Assembly (NCBI GenBank): GCA_964611385.1
Contig: CAZSXS010000022.1
Span: forward strand, 1 to 45,258
Direction of reading: 5' to 3'
Source of the DNA: CAZSXS01 sp964611385
Lineage (GTDB): Bacteria > Bacillota > Clostridia > Lachnospirales > CAYPQA01
DNA: 45,258 nucleotides
The position numbers and the translations under genes were made by a program. How positions within the stretch are numbered: position 1 is the stretch's first letter; each line of letters starts with the position of its first letter. A model generated the notes under the pieces. It was given only the letters and a program-made list of their open reading frames with translations, ran no database searches and was not told the DNA's origin. Of the stretch, positions 33,092-41,552 are shown in pieces.

Positions 33092-33296
33092 CTATGCTCA
33101 GTCTCTAAAACATTTTCTATACTCAATCACGTTCAGCTTTGCAAAGCCGCCTCTCAAAGCAATAGAGTTTAAGCGGGTTGAATAATGGCGGCTTGGCAAA
33201 TGTTTAAGAGACTGAGTATAGCCACCTTCATTCAATCTTGATCAATTCTATTGTTTTGTGTGGCGGCTTTGTAAAGCTAAACGGTACTGAGTATAG
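33092..33296 (+). repeat. MITE-like element, outer copy C split by a nested copy
   Basis: The outer element starts with CTATGCTCAGT (33092-33102) and ends with ACTGAGTATAG (33286-33296). Its sequence is continuous with copies A, B and D until TTTTCTA (33113-33119), and resumes at GCCACCTTCATTCA (33221 on), with the inner copy in between. Its right end overlaps the AGGAGG ribosome site of the kinase gene. Confidence 0.85.
33117..33221 (-). repeat. MITE-like element, inner copy nested in copy C
   Basis: A 105-bp copy in reverse orientation, with ends CTATACTCA and ACTGAGTATAG and perfectly paired inner arms AAGCCGCC and GGCGGCTT. It is inserted in the outer copy at a TTTTC-TA site. The junctions fit duplication of TA with loss of one A. 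Confidence 0.85.
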
Positions 33297-33306
33297 GAGG
33301 ATAGGG

Positions 33307-34746
33307 ATGGAATTTACACTGAAACAAAAGCTGTGGCAGTACCTTAGCGTTTTTGCCTCCTCACTGATGCTCATTCTTTGGCTTTTTGAAATCATTTTTT
33401 TGAAGACCTATTATGAGGGCATGAAGGTTCGGGAAATTGAGCGGATCGGAAACCAGCTGGTTTCCGAATATGGCCGGGACGGCTTTGATTCCTTGGTTTA
33501 TCAGTTCTCCTATAGCTATGGGTTGATGGTACGACTTTTTGACGAGCAGGGGAATGTTCTCTTGATTTCCAACAACTTTGGGGAATATACCCAAAACTCT
33601 GAAATAAAACAACCCATGTGGGAGGTCATTCGGAACACTTTGGATTTTAAAGTCATAAAAACTGCCGTCGATAACTTGGATGAGGATAGCAAAGGCTACG
33701 TGGCTTTTACGAAAGACTCCGATAATATTCGAATCAGCATTGCTGTTTACGGCTCTAAGCTGTTGCTGCCGGACGGAAAGAGCATTTATTTTTTGATCAA
33801 TTCCCCCATTACGCAAATGGAAGCCACCACCAGTATCCTTCAAACTCAACTAATCATGGTTACCATCATTGCCTTGTTTTTTGCCTTGATCCTTTCCTAC
33901 TTTATCGCCAAGCGTCTGTCTACCCCCATTGCCAGCATTACTCAAGCTGCGAAAAAGCTTGGGCAAGGGGACTATAGTGTGGAGTTTAAGGAAGGCGGTT
34001 TCAGTGAGGTTGATGAGTTGGCCAAGGTCTTGAACTATACCACGAAGGAACTTTCAAGAACCGATGAACTCCGGCGGGATCTGATGGCCAATGTTACGCA
34101 CGATCTGCGTACACCTTTGACGATTATCAAGTCTTATGCGGAGATGATTCGGGATATCTCCGGCGAGAATAAGGAAAAACGCTTGGAACATACTAAAGTC
34201 ATCATTGACGAGGCTGATCGGCTGACGATGCTGGTCAACGATATTCTGGATCTTTCCAAGCTAGAGGCTGGTACGGAAAAGTTGAGTTATTCTGAATTTA
34301 ACATTTCTGATACGGTAAAGAGCATCCTGCTTCGCTTTAACTATTTGGCAGAATGTAAGGGTTATACGATTCATATGGACATTGCTCAAGATTGTAGAAT
34401 CCTGGGGGACGAGCGCAAGCTGGAGCAGGTAATTTACAACTTAATTGGAAACGCCATTAACTATACAGGGCCGGACAAGAGTGTGAGCGTGCAGCTCAAA
34501 AAGCTGGATGGGAAGGTGAAATTTTCCGTAACCGACACGGGAAAGGGGATTGCAAAAGAAGATCTGAGCCGGGTGTGGGAGCGCTATTACACCAAAAGCC
34601 ACAAGCATACCCGAAGCGGCTTTGAATCCTTTGGAACAGGCGTGGGCTTATCCATTGTGAAAAGCATACTGAGTGCGCATCATGCCGAATTTGGTGTCGA
34701 AAGCACTTTGGGCGTCGGTTCGACTTTTTGGTTCATGATTGAATAA
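33307..34746 (+). CDS. Membrane sensor histidine kinase
   Basis: The 479-residue protein has a transmembrane segment at about 12-32, an extracellular sensor loop of about 140 residues, a second span, a HAMP domain (LSTPIASITQAAKKLGQGDY), the phosphoacceptor His in NVTHDLRTPLTIIKSYAEMI and an ATPase domain with N box (IYNLIGNAINY), G1 (DTGKGIAKEDL) and G2 (GTGVGLSIVK). It should phosphorylate the response regulator encoded just upstream. The ATG at 33307 follows AGGAGG, which abuts the end of a MITE-like element. The longer open frame lies in the repeat and is not used. Confidence 0.93.
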   Translation: MEFTLKQKLWQYLSVFASSLMLILWLFEIIFLKTYYEGMKVREIERIGNQLVSEYGRDGFDSLVYQFSYSYGLMVRLFDEQGNVLLISNNFGEYTQNSEIKQPMWEVIRNTLDFKVIKTAVDNLDEDSKGYVAFTKDSDNIRISIAVYGSKLLLPDGKSIYFLINSPITQMEATTSILQTQLIMVTIIALFFALILSYFIAKRLSTPIASITQAAKKLGQGDYSVEFKEGGFSEVDELAKVLNYTTKELSRTDELRRDLMANVTHDLRTPLTIIKSYAEMIRDISGENKEKRLEHTKVIIDEADRLTMLVNDILDLSKLEAGTEKLSYSEFNISDTVKSILLRFNYLAECKGYTIHMDIAQDCRILGDERKLEQVIYNLIGNAINYTGPDKSVSVQLKKLDGKVKFSVTDTGKGIAKEDLSRVWERYYTKSHKHTRSGFESFGTGVGLSIVKSILSAHHAEFGVESTLGVGSTFWFMIE

Positions 34747-34763
34747 ATGAAGGGGGAATACAC

Positions 34764-36131
34764 TTGCAACTGGTGTTTTTTGAGCTTGCGGAAGCCACAA
34801 TGAAGATTGTTACGGAGAATAAGGAGTTATACACGGCCATCTCTATGAATATCATCGACGAGCTTTATGCCCTGTTCTTTGATAGAAAAAAGGATTTGAT
34901 CGGAATTAATTCCCGCATTAAATCCCCAGAGAGCCTTAAAGAGAAGATCATCCGTAAGAAACTGTACAAGACCTTTACTTCCGCCGAAGAGCTTTTGGAC
35001 AATATGCCCGACGTCATTGGAATCATGATCGAATGCGAATTTATTGAAGACGAAGAGCTTTTGTTTAACGTGATCAAGGATCACTTTTACTTGAAGCACG
35101 ATAACGGCTATTCTTATAATGAAAACACCCGAAACTTGTTTGTCAATCTGGAGATGCAACAGCCCATCATTCAAAAAAACGGTAATGAGCTCTATAAGCT
35201 GGACTGTTATTATCAAAACGGAGATATCAAGGTAAACTTTGAGCTTCAGATCAAGTCTTTGGTTAACTCCTTCTGGTGTGAAGTGGAGCACAATATCGTT
35301 TACAAAAATGACTACTACATCCCCAACGACGAATATATCAAAGAAATGCTCTCAGCAATCCGAATTAACCTGATCAGCTTGGATAAAATGCTCCACCTCT
35401 TAAGCAATCGGGTCAACACCATTGCGGCTCATGAAAGCACCTATTACAGCAAGTTGATTGAGGACACCATCAAACAATATTTCAGCAACAGCTTTAATAC
35501 GAAAATGCTTTGCGACATTGGCTTTACCATAGACATCAATCGTCCTAGGGACTTGTTGTCACGCTATGTGTTAAGCCGCATCGGGGGCATCTATGAGGTT
35601 GCTGACTTGCTGATGAAGTCTGAGCTGAACGGTGAGGATGAGGCTGATTCTTATTTTAGCGATCATTTGTTTTTGGAAAGCGAGTTTGAGTCGGACAGTA
35701 TCTTTTCCCAGATGGTTGGAAACAAGCTGCTGACCTTAATTAACAAGGATTTTGAGTGGCATACCTTCTTTGCTATGCTTTTTATAACCGTTTCAAGACG
35801 CACTCGGCTTGAAAATTTTAATAATTTTGTCACCTTTATTAAAAACCTTTATATCAACTATGACTTGTTCAAAACCTTATCCCAAAGGGGCTTTTCCGAA
35901 GATGAAATCGTGATTATGCGAGAGGAAACAGAAATGTTCATTGGGGAAGCAATTTGTACGGTGATGGAAAGCGGCATCATGCCTGAGAGCTTTTACAATA
36001 AAATCAACAAGGATGTTGAAGAGTTTTTAACCTATACTATTAACTGTATGGATAACTTTTCTGAATGGGTGAAAAAACGAAGTGCCTTGCAGTCCGTGCT
36101 TTATAAGAGTATAACCAGAAGCATTGATTAA
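34764..36131 (+). CDS. RelA/SpoT synthetase-like protein, divergent
   Basis: The 455-residue protein has an N-terminal region laid out like an alarmone synthetase: RIKSPESLKEKIIRKKL (residues 51-67) like the R.K...S...K block, DVIGIMIEC (83-91) like DxxGxR, and FELQIKSLVNSFWCEVEHNI (159-178) like the ExQxRT...W...EH block, then YK. The Arg of DxxGxR, which contacts nucleotide in active enzymes, is Met here, and the RT pair is KS. The C-terminal 270 residues are unknown and helical. Activity is therefore uncertain. The TTG start at 34764 follows AAGGGGG; an ATG at 34800 lacks a site. It lies 17 bp after the kinase gene and 22 bp before the carboxypeptidase gene. Confidence 0.68.
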   Translation: MQLVFFELAEATMKIVTENKELYTAISMNIIDELYALFFDRKKDLIGINSRIKSPESLKEKIIRKKLYKTFTSAEELLDNMPDVIGIMIECEFIEDEELLFNVIKDHFYLKHDNGYSYNENTRNLFVNLEMQQPIIQKNGNELYKLDCYYQNGDIKVNFELQIKSLVNSFWCEVEHNIVYKNDYYIPNDEYIKEMLSAIRINLISLDKMLHLLSNRVNTIAAHESTYYSKLIEDTIKQYFSNSFNTKMLCDIGFTIDINRPRDLLSRYVLSRIGGIYEVADLLMKSELNGEDEADSYFSDHLFLESEFESDSIFSQMVGNKLLTLINKDFEWHTFFAMLFITVSRRTRLENFNNFVTFIKNLYINYDLFKTLSQRGFSEDEIVIMREETEMFIGEAICTVMESGIMPESFYNKINKDVEEFLTYTINCMDNFSEWVKKRSALQSVLYKSITRSID

Positions 36132-36153
36132 GGCCTAGATTGGAGTAAATAAA

Positions 36154-37551
36154 ATGAGGAAGAAACGGATTCTGTTCCTAATTGTTTTGGCTTTTTTGTT
36201 CCTGCCTACCCTTTTTCAGGTGGAAGCGTATGCCATAGAATTGAGCCAAAAACCGGCTATAGAGGCCATAACAGGCATTTTGATGGAAAGATCAACAGGA
36301 AGGGTTATCTACAATAAGGATGCGGACGCAAGAATGTACCCGGCCAGTATGACAAAAATTCTGACCGCAATGTTGGTTCTGGATAACTTTTCACCGGACG
36401 AGATTATCAGCATGGGACGGGAAGTAAACGAAGTTCCTATTGACTCCAGCAAGGCCGGTCATAAGCCAGGTGAATTGATATCAGTCGAAAACCTCATCCG
36501 GGCTTTGATCATCCCTTCCGGCAACGAAAGCGGCAATGTTTCCGCTGCTGCAACTTACACAAAACAAAAAGGCTCAGCTCCCCCTTCCTATAAGGAAGCG
36601 GAACGTTATTTTGCCCAGCTTATGAACGAAAAGGCAAAATCCCTTGGTGCAGTGAATTCAAATTTTGTAAATCCCCACGGCTACCATGATCCCGAGCACT
36701 ATTCCACAGCCAGAGACATCGCCATTCTTTCCAGTGCCTCCTTAAACTACCCCTTACTGAAGCAGATTATCGCGGAGGAACGCTTTGAAGGCTACGGATT
36801 GGGCAAGGAGCCGGAAAAGGATCAGCTTTCTCAGCTTTACAATTGGAAGTCTCACAACCTTTTAATCACGAGCGGAGACTACTACTACCCTTATGCGAAG
36901 GGGATTAAAACCGGTTATACGACTCCGGCAGGTTCTTGCGTGGCTTCTTATGCCATAAAGGATGGAGTAGAGCTGATTGGTGTCATTATGAAGGCTTCCG
37001 ACAGGGGGCGTTGGACAGACAGTATTTCCTTGCTTAGTTATGGGTACAACAATTTTAGCTTTAAAACAGTAGTACAAGATACAGAACTGATCGGGGAAGT
37101 TTCCCTGTCTAATCAAATGCTGGGGCAAAAAGAGCTTCTACCTGTTTACCCCATGGAAAGCTATCTGGGTTTTTATAATGATGCTGAATTACCCTTTATT
37201 GAAAAAAGAATAGAAATATCCCCCGACCTATTGGAGACAAACTCTAAACTTATATCTCAGGGCGAACAAAAATTGCTGGCTCCCGTAAGCAAGGGTGATG
37301 CGGTAGGAACTGTGACCCTTTTATTTGAAGGCCAAGAGGTATTCAAAACCTCTTTGATCGCCTCCGAAGACATTGGAGCCAGAAGCTTTAAAAGCGATAT
37401 GGCTTATTATTTCAAAATTGCTTTGAGTTTTATTTTTAGCGTTGATGCGCTGCCGTACTGGATTGGCTTTGTGGCACTGGTTCTCATCATTGCCATCATT
37501 GTTAGTTTGCTTTCCAAGCGGCAGAGAAAGAGCGGGTTTCGGTTTAAGTAG
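36154..37551 (+). CDS. D-alanyl-D-alanine carboxypeptidase (class A-type PBP5 family)
   Basis: The 465-residue protein has a signal peptide (about residues 1-28), the active-site SMTK at 65-68, SGN at 122-124 and KTG at 252-254, and a C-terminal membrane anchor at about 428-452. It trims the terminal D-Ala from peptidoglycan stems outside the membrane. Its length and anchor match DacB/DacF-type enzymes. It is the last gene of a run with the two-component system and the RelA/SpoT-like gene, suggesting that wall trimming is tied to that regulatory circuit. Start ATG at 36154; a GGAGTAAA site precedes it. Confidence 0.92.
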   Translation: MRKKRILFLIVLAFLFLPTLFQVEAYAIELSQKPAIEAITGILMERSTGRVIYNKDADARMYPASMTKILTAMLVLDNFSPDEIISMGREVNEVPIDSSKAGHKPGELISVENLIRALIIPSGNESGNVSAAATYTKQKGSAPPSYKEAERYFAQLMNEKAKSLGAVNSNFVNPHGYHDPEHYSTARDIAILSSASLNYPLLKQIIAEERFEGYGLGKEPEKDQLSQLYNWKSHNLLITSGDYYYPYAKGIKTGYTTPAGSCVASYAIKDGVELIGVIMKASDRGRWTDSISLLSYGYNNFSFKTVVQDTELIGEVSLSNQMLGQKELLPVYPMESYLGFYNDAELPFIEKRIEISPDLLETNSKLISQGEQKLLAPVSKGDAVGTVTLLFEGQEVFKTSLIASEDIGARSFKSDMAYYFKIALSFIFSVDALPYWIGFVALVLIIAIIVSLLSKRQRKSGFRFK

Positions 37552-37595
37552 GGGTTTTCAAATGAAAGCGAGCGACTAAAAGGGCGTGCAGCCAT

Positions 37596-37623
37596 CGGAG
37601 ATTCTTTCTCAAGTTTGAGTATA
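37596..37623 (-). repeat. Second short repeat, copy 2
   Basis: In reverse, TATACTCAAACTTGAGAAAG is followed at once by A and then ATCTCCG, the same words as at 30004-30039 but without the 8-base spacer. It lies after the carboxypeptidase gene and just before its terminator. Confidence 0.6.
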
Positions 37624-37644
37624 ACGCAAAACGCACAAAAAAAG

Positions 37645-37672
37645 CAGGCTATTGAATAGCCTGTTTTTTTTT
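37645..37672 (+). terminator. Terminator of the two-component/carboxypeptidase unit
   Basis: An 8-bp stem CAGGCTAT/ATAGCCTG closes a TGA loop and is followed by nine Ts. The rest of the gap to the next gene (37673-37802) shows nothing I can support. Confidence 0.88.
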
Positions 37673-37802
37673 GTGTTCAAAAAACTTGGAGATAGACTAC
37701 AGTTCTACGACTGGCTTTTTCTTTTGCCGCTTTGATAACTGTGGCAATAGGCGGCCTACTTATTTTCATGATCAACTTTGTTCAAAAATTTGAAAAAACT
37801 TC

Positions 37803-37831
37803 TTGACTTAATATTATCATTATGATAAAAT
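37803..37831 (+). promoter_or_regulatory. Promoter with overlapping palindromic operator
   Basis: TTGACT (37803-37808) and TAAAAT (37826-37831) are 17 bp apart. A perfect palindrome TTATCAT-t-ATGATAA (37814-37828) fills the spacer and enters the -10, so a repressor bound there would block RNA polymerase. The HTH gene directly downstream is the obvious candidate. Confidence 0.78.
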
Positions 37832-37862
37832 AATCACATCGATAATATTCGGAGGTAATCAC

Positions 37863-38396
37863 ATGGAAACCAAACTCATGGAAGCCCTACGGAATCCAAT
37901 TCAAAGCAAGCTTCTTCTCAACATACAAGCAAGCGGACAGTCAACGGCAAAGCAACTATTGGAAGCCAACAAGGACATACCGCAAGCGACGATTTACCGG
38001 CACTTAAATAAACTGACAAACGATGGTATCATCAAGGTTGTTCAAGAGAACCGGATTCGGGGTGTAATAGAAAAGGTCTACGCTTTGGCTGTGGAGCTTT
38101 CGCAAAATAATTCACTGGAGCACTTATCCGGCGATGCGTACATGAATCTGTTTACGGAGTATATGATGGGGATTATGCAGGAATTTAGGGCTTACACAGC
38201 ACAGGAAAATATTGATATTGCCGGAGATGGTTCTGGGTTCTCATTGATTCCCATCTATGCCACAAAAGCTGAGCTGGCAGAAGTTGGTGCTAAAATCACA
38301 GAACTGCTACTGCCGCTTTCAAAAAATCCGCCTACGCCGGAACGCCGTTACAGAAATATCGGATTGATTGTAACACCACCTCAAATAATTGAATAA
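37863..38396 (+). CDS. HTH transcriptional regulator of the downstream ABC transporter
   Basis: The 177-residue protein has an N-terminal winged helix-turn-helix (NPIQSKLLLNIQASGQSTAK, then PQATIYRHLNKLTNDGIIKV) like ArsR or PadR proteins, and a C-terminal helical part of unknown role. The ATG at 37863 follows CGGAGG. Its promoter holds a palindrome that it may bind. The next two genes encode an ABC ATPase and permease in the same direction, with about 16 bp between, so it likely controls an efflux unit together with itself. Confidence 0.82.
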   Translation: METKLMEALRNPIQSKLLLNIQASGQSTAKQLLEANKDIPQATIYRHLNKLTNDGIIKVVQENRIRGVIEKVYALAVELSQNNSLEHLSGDAYMNLFTEYMMGIMQEFRAYTAQENIDIAGDGSGFSLIPIYATKAELAEVGAKITELLLPLSKNPPTPERRYRNIGLIVTPPQIIE

Positions 38397-38412
38397 AGAA
38401 AGGGAAATGAGT

Positions 38413-39126
38413 ATGTTGACCATTAAAAATCTTACAAAAACCTATCCTAACGGCAAGAAAGCCGTTGATAATTTAAGTCTAAGCATCCAAGCAGGCGATA
38501 TTTACGGCTTTATCGGTTCAAACGGCGCAGGCAAAACCACCACCATTAAGTCTGTGGTGGGGATTCATGACTTTGATAGCGGTGAAATTACTATAGACGG
38601 AATGAGTGTCGTAGCCGAGCCAATAAAGTGCAAGAGCATATTATCCTACATTCCTGACAATCCTGACCTTTACGAGCATTTGACAGGGATGCAGTTCATC
38701 AACTTCATTGCCGATCTTTACCGTGTACCGCTTGCCGAGCGTACTCTTCGTATTAAAAAGTATGGGGATCTCTTTGAAATGACCCCACATTTGGGGAACG
38801 TCATATCTTCCTACTCACATGGCATGAAGCAGCGGGTAGCCATCATTGCTGCTATCGTTCATAAGCCAAGATTATTGATTTTAGATGAACCTTTTGTGGG
38901 GCTCGACCCCAATGCCGCATTTCTGCTCAAACAGACCATGCAGGAGATTTGCAAAGAGGGTGGTGCGATTTTCTTCTCTACCCATGTTCTTGATGTTGCG
39001 GAAAAGATTTGCAATAAAATAGCTATTATCAAAGGTGGGAAATTGGTGGCAAGTGGCGAAACCAAAGCTGTTATTGGCAATCGTTCACTTGAAGAAGTTT
39101 TTATGGAGGTGCAGGCTCATGCGTGA
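38413..39126 (+). CDS. ABC transporter ATP-binding protein
   Basis: The 237-residue ATPase has Walker A (GSNGAGKTTTIK), a variant signature (SSYSHGMKQRVAI), Walker B (RLLILDEPFVGLDP) and the H-loop (FFSTHVLD). It belongs to the ABC-2 exporter class. The ATG at 38413 has an AAAGGG site 8 bp upstream; an ATG two codons earlier is too close to it. The stop overlaps the start of the permease gene by 8 bp. Confidence 0.92.
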   Translation: MLTIKNLTKTYPNGKKAVDNLSLSIQAGDIYGFIGSNGAGKTTTIKSVVGIHDFDSGEITIDGMSVVAEPIKCKSILSYIPDNPDLYEHLTGMQFINFIADLYRVPLAERTLRIKKYGDLFEMTPHLGNVISSYSHGMKQRVAIIAAIVHKPRLLILDEPFVGLDPNAAFLLKQTMQEICKEGGAIFFSTHVLDVAEKICNKIAIIKGGKLVASGETKAVIGNRSLEEVFMEVQAHA

Positions 39127-40693
39127 CACACTTTTATTGTTAAAAGCACAACTCATCAATACCTACTCCATCAATGAGATCCTTAAGCCCAAAAGCAGAA
39201 ACCGTAAAAGTGCAATGCTCATGGCCTTTGCTATTCTAACTGTTGGCATCGGTATGGCGGCCTATATTTCGATTACAGCCGTATCCCTCATCCAGATGGA
39301 GCTGGCTGACATCATTCCGGCCTACATGGTCACGGTAACCAGCTTTGCGATTCTGTTCTTGACGTGCTTTAAGGTAAACGGATCGTTCTTCGGCAACAAA
39401 GACCATGAAATGCTGATGTCCTTGCCTGTAAAACCGGGAGCCATCTTTGCCAGCCGTTTTTTAAATCTGTATATATTAAATCTGGGTTTAAATCTTGTTT
39501 TTGTAGTGCCGAGCAGTGTTGTTTGGGCGCTTCATGTAGCAAATGGGTTTGTGTTTCTGCCGCTTTTGCTGATCAACGCTCTGCTGCTGCCACTTATTCC
39601 TATGTGTATTGCTTCTTTACTGGGTATTGCGATTATCGTGCTGTCCTCGAAATTTAGGTATGGTAATTTAGTATCTCTGGTTCTGTCCTTTCTACTGATT
39701 GGTAGCTTGGTGTATCTTTCTTTAAGTGCAAATAGCGCTGGGCAGGATATCACGGCGTTAAGCGTAGCACTCGCAAAGAGTATATACAAAATGTACCCTT
39801 TTGCTATGTTGTTCTCTACTACCTTTGTGCTCGGTCAGTGGTTTGGTATGCTGGGATATGCTCTCCTATCAGTCGTACTGTTACTTGTATTTATTAAGCT
39901 CCTTGCTCCCCGTTATGCTGCGATTAATCGCATGGTTACAGCTCGATCGAAGGTTGTTCATAGGCATGGCACCAAAATCACTGTCAACACGCCATTCATG
40001 GCACTGTATAAAAAAGAATTTAAACGTTACTTCGGCTCTTACCTTTACATGCTCAATGCCGGTTTTGGACTTTTTGCGCTTATTGCTTTAAGCGTGGCTT
40101 GCCTTTTTATTCCACTGGAAACAATTGGTACTATGATTGGGATGCCTAATATTGCAGAAATGCTGAAACAATATGCGCCCTTTCTGATCGCAGCTTGTAT
40201 AGCTCTCAGCTGCCCAGCAGCTTCAGCCATATCCCTCGAGGGGAACAATCTGTGGATTTTGCAGTCTACACCGATTTCAAAGAAAGCCGTCATTAACAGC
40301 AAAATTGCCGTTAGCCTGAGCTTATACGCTGTAAGCATTGCCGTTAGCACATTGGTCTTTGCTTACAAGATCGGTTTTTCAGCTTTGGATACGGTCTTAC
40401 TTGTAGCATTTCCTGTCTGTTACGCCCTGTTGACAGCGATATTTGGTATTACAATGAACAACAAATTCCCCAATTTTAACTGGTCATCCGAAATGCAGAT
40501 TATTAAGCAAAGCACACCTGTAACCCTATCAAGCATTGTATTGATGATAAGCGTTATCGCATCCTTTTTAATGCTAAATGCTCTGCCAAGCGTATATAGG
40601 AGTATTGGTATGATCAGTGTATGTGTAGTTCTACTGATTGCTGCTAGTGTGATGTATCAGAGTGTGGTGAAGGTAAAGGTATTGAGGTATTGA
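39119..40693 (+). CDS. ABC-2-type permease, large form
   Basis: The 524-residue protein has about twelve hydrophobic segments arranged as two halves of about six, suggesting an internal duplication so that a single subunit forms the whole channel. The start is the ATG at 39119, within the end of the ATPase gene, so translation is coupled. The open frame farther upstream lies in the ATPase gene and is not real. Substrate unknown. Confidence 0.85.
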   Translation: MRDTLLLLKAQLINTYSINEILKPKSRNRKSAMLMAFAILTVGIGMAAYISITAVSLIQMELADIIPAYMVTVTSFAILFLTCFKVNGSFFGNKDHEMLMSLPVKPGAIFASRFLNLYILNLGLNLVFVVPSSVVWALHVANGFVFLPLLLINALLLPLIPMCIASLLGIAIIVLSSKFRYGNLVSLVLSFLLIGSLVYLSLSANSAGQDITALSVALAKSIYKMYPFAMLFSTTFVLGQWFGMLGYALLSVVLLLVFIKLLAPRYAAINRMVTARSKVVHRHGTKITVNTPFMALYKKEFKRYFGSYLYMLNAGFGLFALIALSVACLFIPLETIGTMIGMPNIAEMLKQYAPFLIAACIALSCPAASAISLEGNNLWILQSTPISKKAVINSKIAVSLSLYAVSIAVSTLVFAYKIGFSALDTVLLVAFPVCYALLTAIFGITMNNKFPNFNWSSEMQIIKQSTPVTLSSIVLMISVIASFLMLNALPSVYRSIGMISVCVVLLIAASVMYQSVVKVKVLRY

Positions 40694-40754
40694 GTCTATC
40701 TACTTCTTCCAACTAACTGAGCACGAGAGGGCTACAGATTCCACAAATAATAAG

Positions 40755-40797
40755 CAAAAGGCTTTTGTGCATTGTTTTCATGCCCAAAAGCCTTTTG
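40755..40797. terminator. Terminator after the HTH-ABC unit
   Basis: A perfect 13-bp stem (CAAAAGGCTTTTG with CAAAAGCCTTTTG) closes a 17-base loop. Confidence 0.75.
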
Positions 40798-40896
40798 TAT
40801 TTGAGGTGGTGTTTTTAAACATTATTTCTTTACTTACCATAGACTTAAGGCAACTTTTTTGGGGAACCTTAAAGGTAAAGCAAACAAGGAGGACAT

Positions 40897-41430
40897 ATGA
40901 GAAAAGTTATACTATACATTGCAATGAGTTTAGATGGTTTTATTGCTGATGAGAAGGGTAGTGTTCATTGGCTTGCCGGTGATGGAAGTGATAAGGACAA
41001 TCCGGGAAGCTACAACGATTTTATTCAGACGATTGACACCGTTATTTTAGGCTACAAAACCTATCAGCAAATCGTCACGGAACTATCCCCTACCACCTGG
41101 GTTTATACAGGCAAAAAAAGTTATGTACTGACCCATACACAGCAGAAATCATCCGACGAAATAATCTTCACGGACAAAGAATTAGATGTTCTTATCCGTG
41201 AGCTGAAAAGTGAAGAGGGCAAAGATATTTGGGTTTGTGGAGGTGCTTCCATCGTCAATCAACTGATTGACTTGGATTTGATTGACCGCTTTTACATCAA
41301 TATGATACCAACTATTTTGGGTTCTGGAATTCGCCTATTTACAAGCAAGGAAAAAATAATGCAATTGAGGCTTATCTCGACCAAAAGTTATAATGGAATA
41401 ACCGATTTGGTTTATGAACGCAGAAAATAA
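40897..41430 (+). CDS. Dihydrofolate reductase/RibD-C-like reductase
   Basis: The 177-residue protein has the RibD C-terminal/DHFR-like fold: MRKVILYIAMSLDGFIADEK at the start, DTVILGYKTYQQIV, then IWVCGGASIVNQLIDLDLID, which binds NADPH. Members of this group (YyaP/YwjB type) are often of unknown substrate and are not the essential folA. The ATG at 40897 has an AAGGAGG site. It stands alone between two terminators. Confidence 0.9.
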   Translation: MRKVILYIAMSLDGFIADEKGSVHWLAGDGSDKDNPGSYNDFIQTIDTVILGYKTYQQIVTELSPTTWVYTGKKSYVLTHTQQKSSDEIIFTDKELDVLIRELKSEEGKDIWVCGGASIVNQLIDLDLIDRFYINMIPTILGSGIRLFTSKEKIMQLRLISTKSYNGITDLVYERRK

Positions 41431-41444
41431 GCAATTGCCCATAA

Positions 41445-41477
41445 AAAGCGAGTGCTCAGAGTAGAAGCACTCGCTTT
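41445..41477. terminator. Terminator after the reductase gene
   Basis: A perfect 12-bp stem AAAGCGAGTGCT/AGCACTCGCTTT with a 9-base loop. Confidence 0.85.
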
Positions 41478-41552
41478 ATATTTGCAAAGAAAAGCTGTAA
41501 CCTTCTGAAGGATTTAACGTGTAAGAGATATAGGGATTGGAGGTGAGCATTT

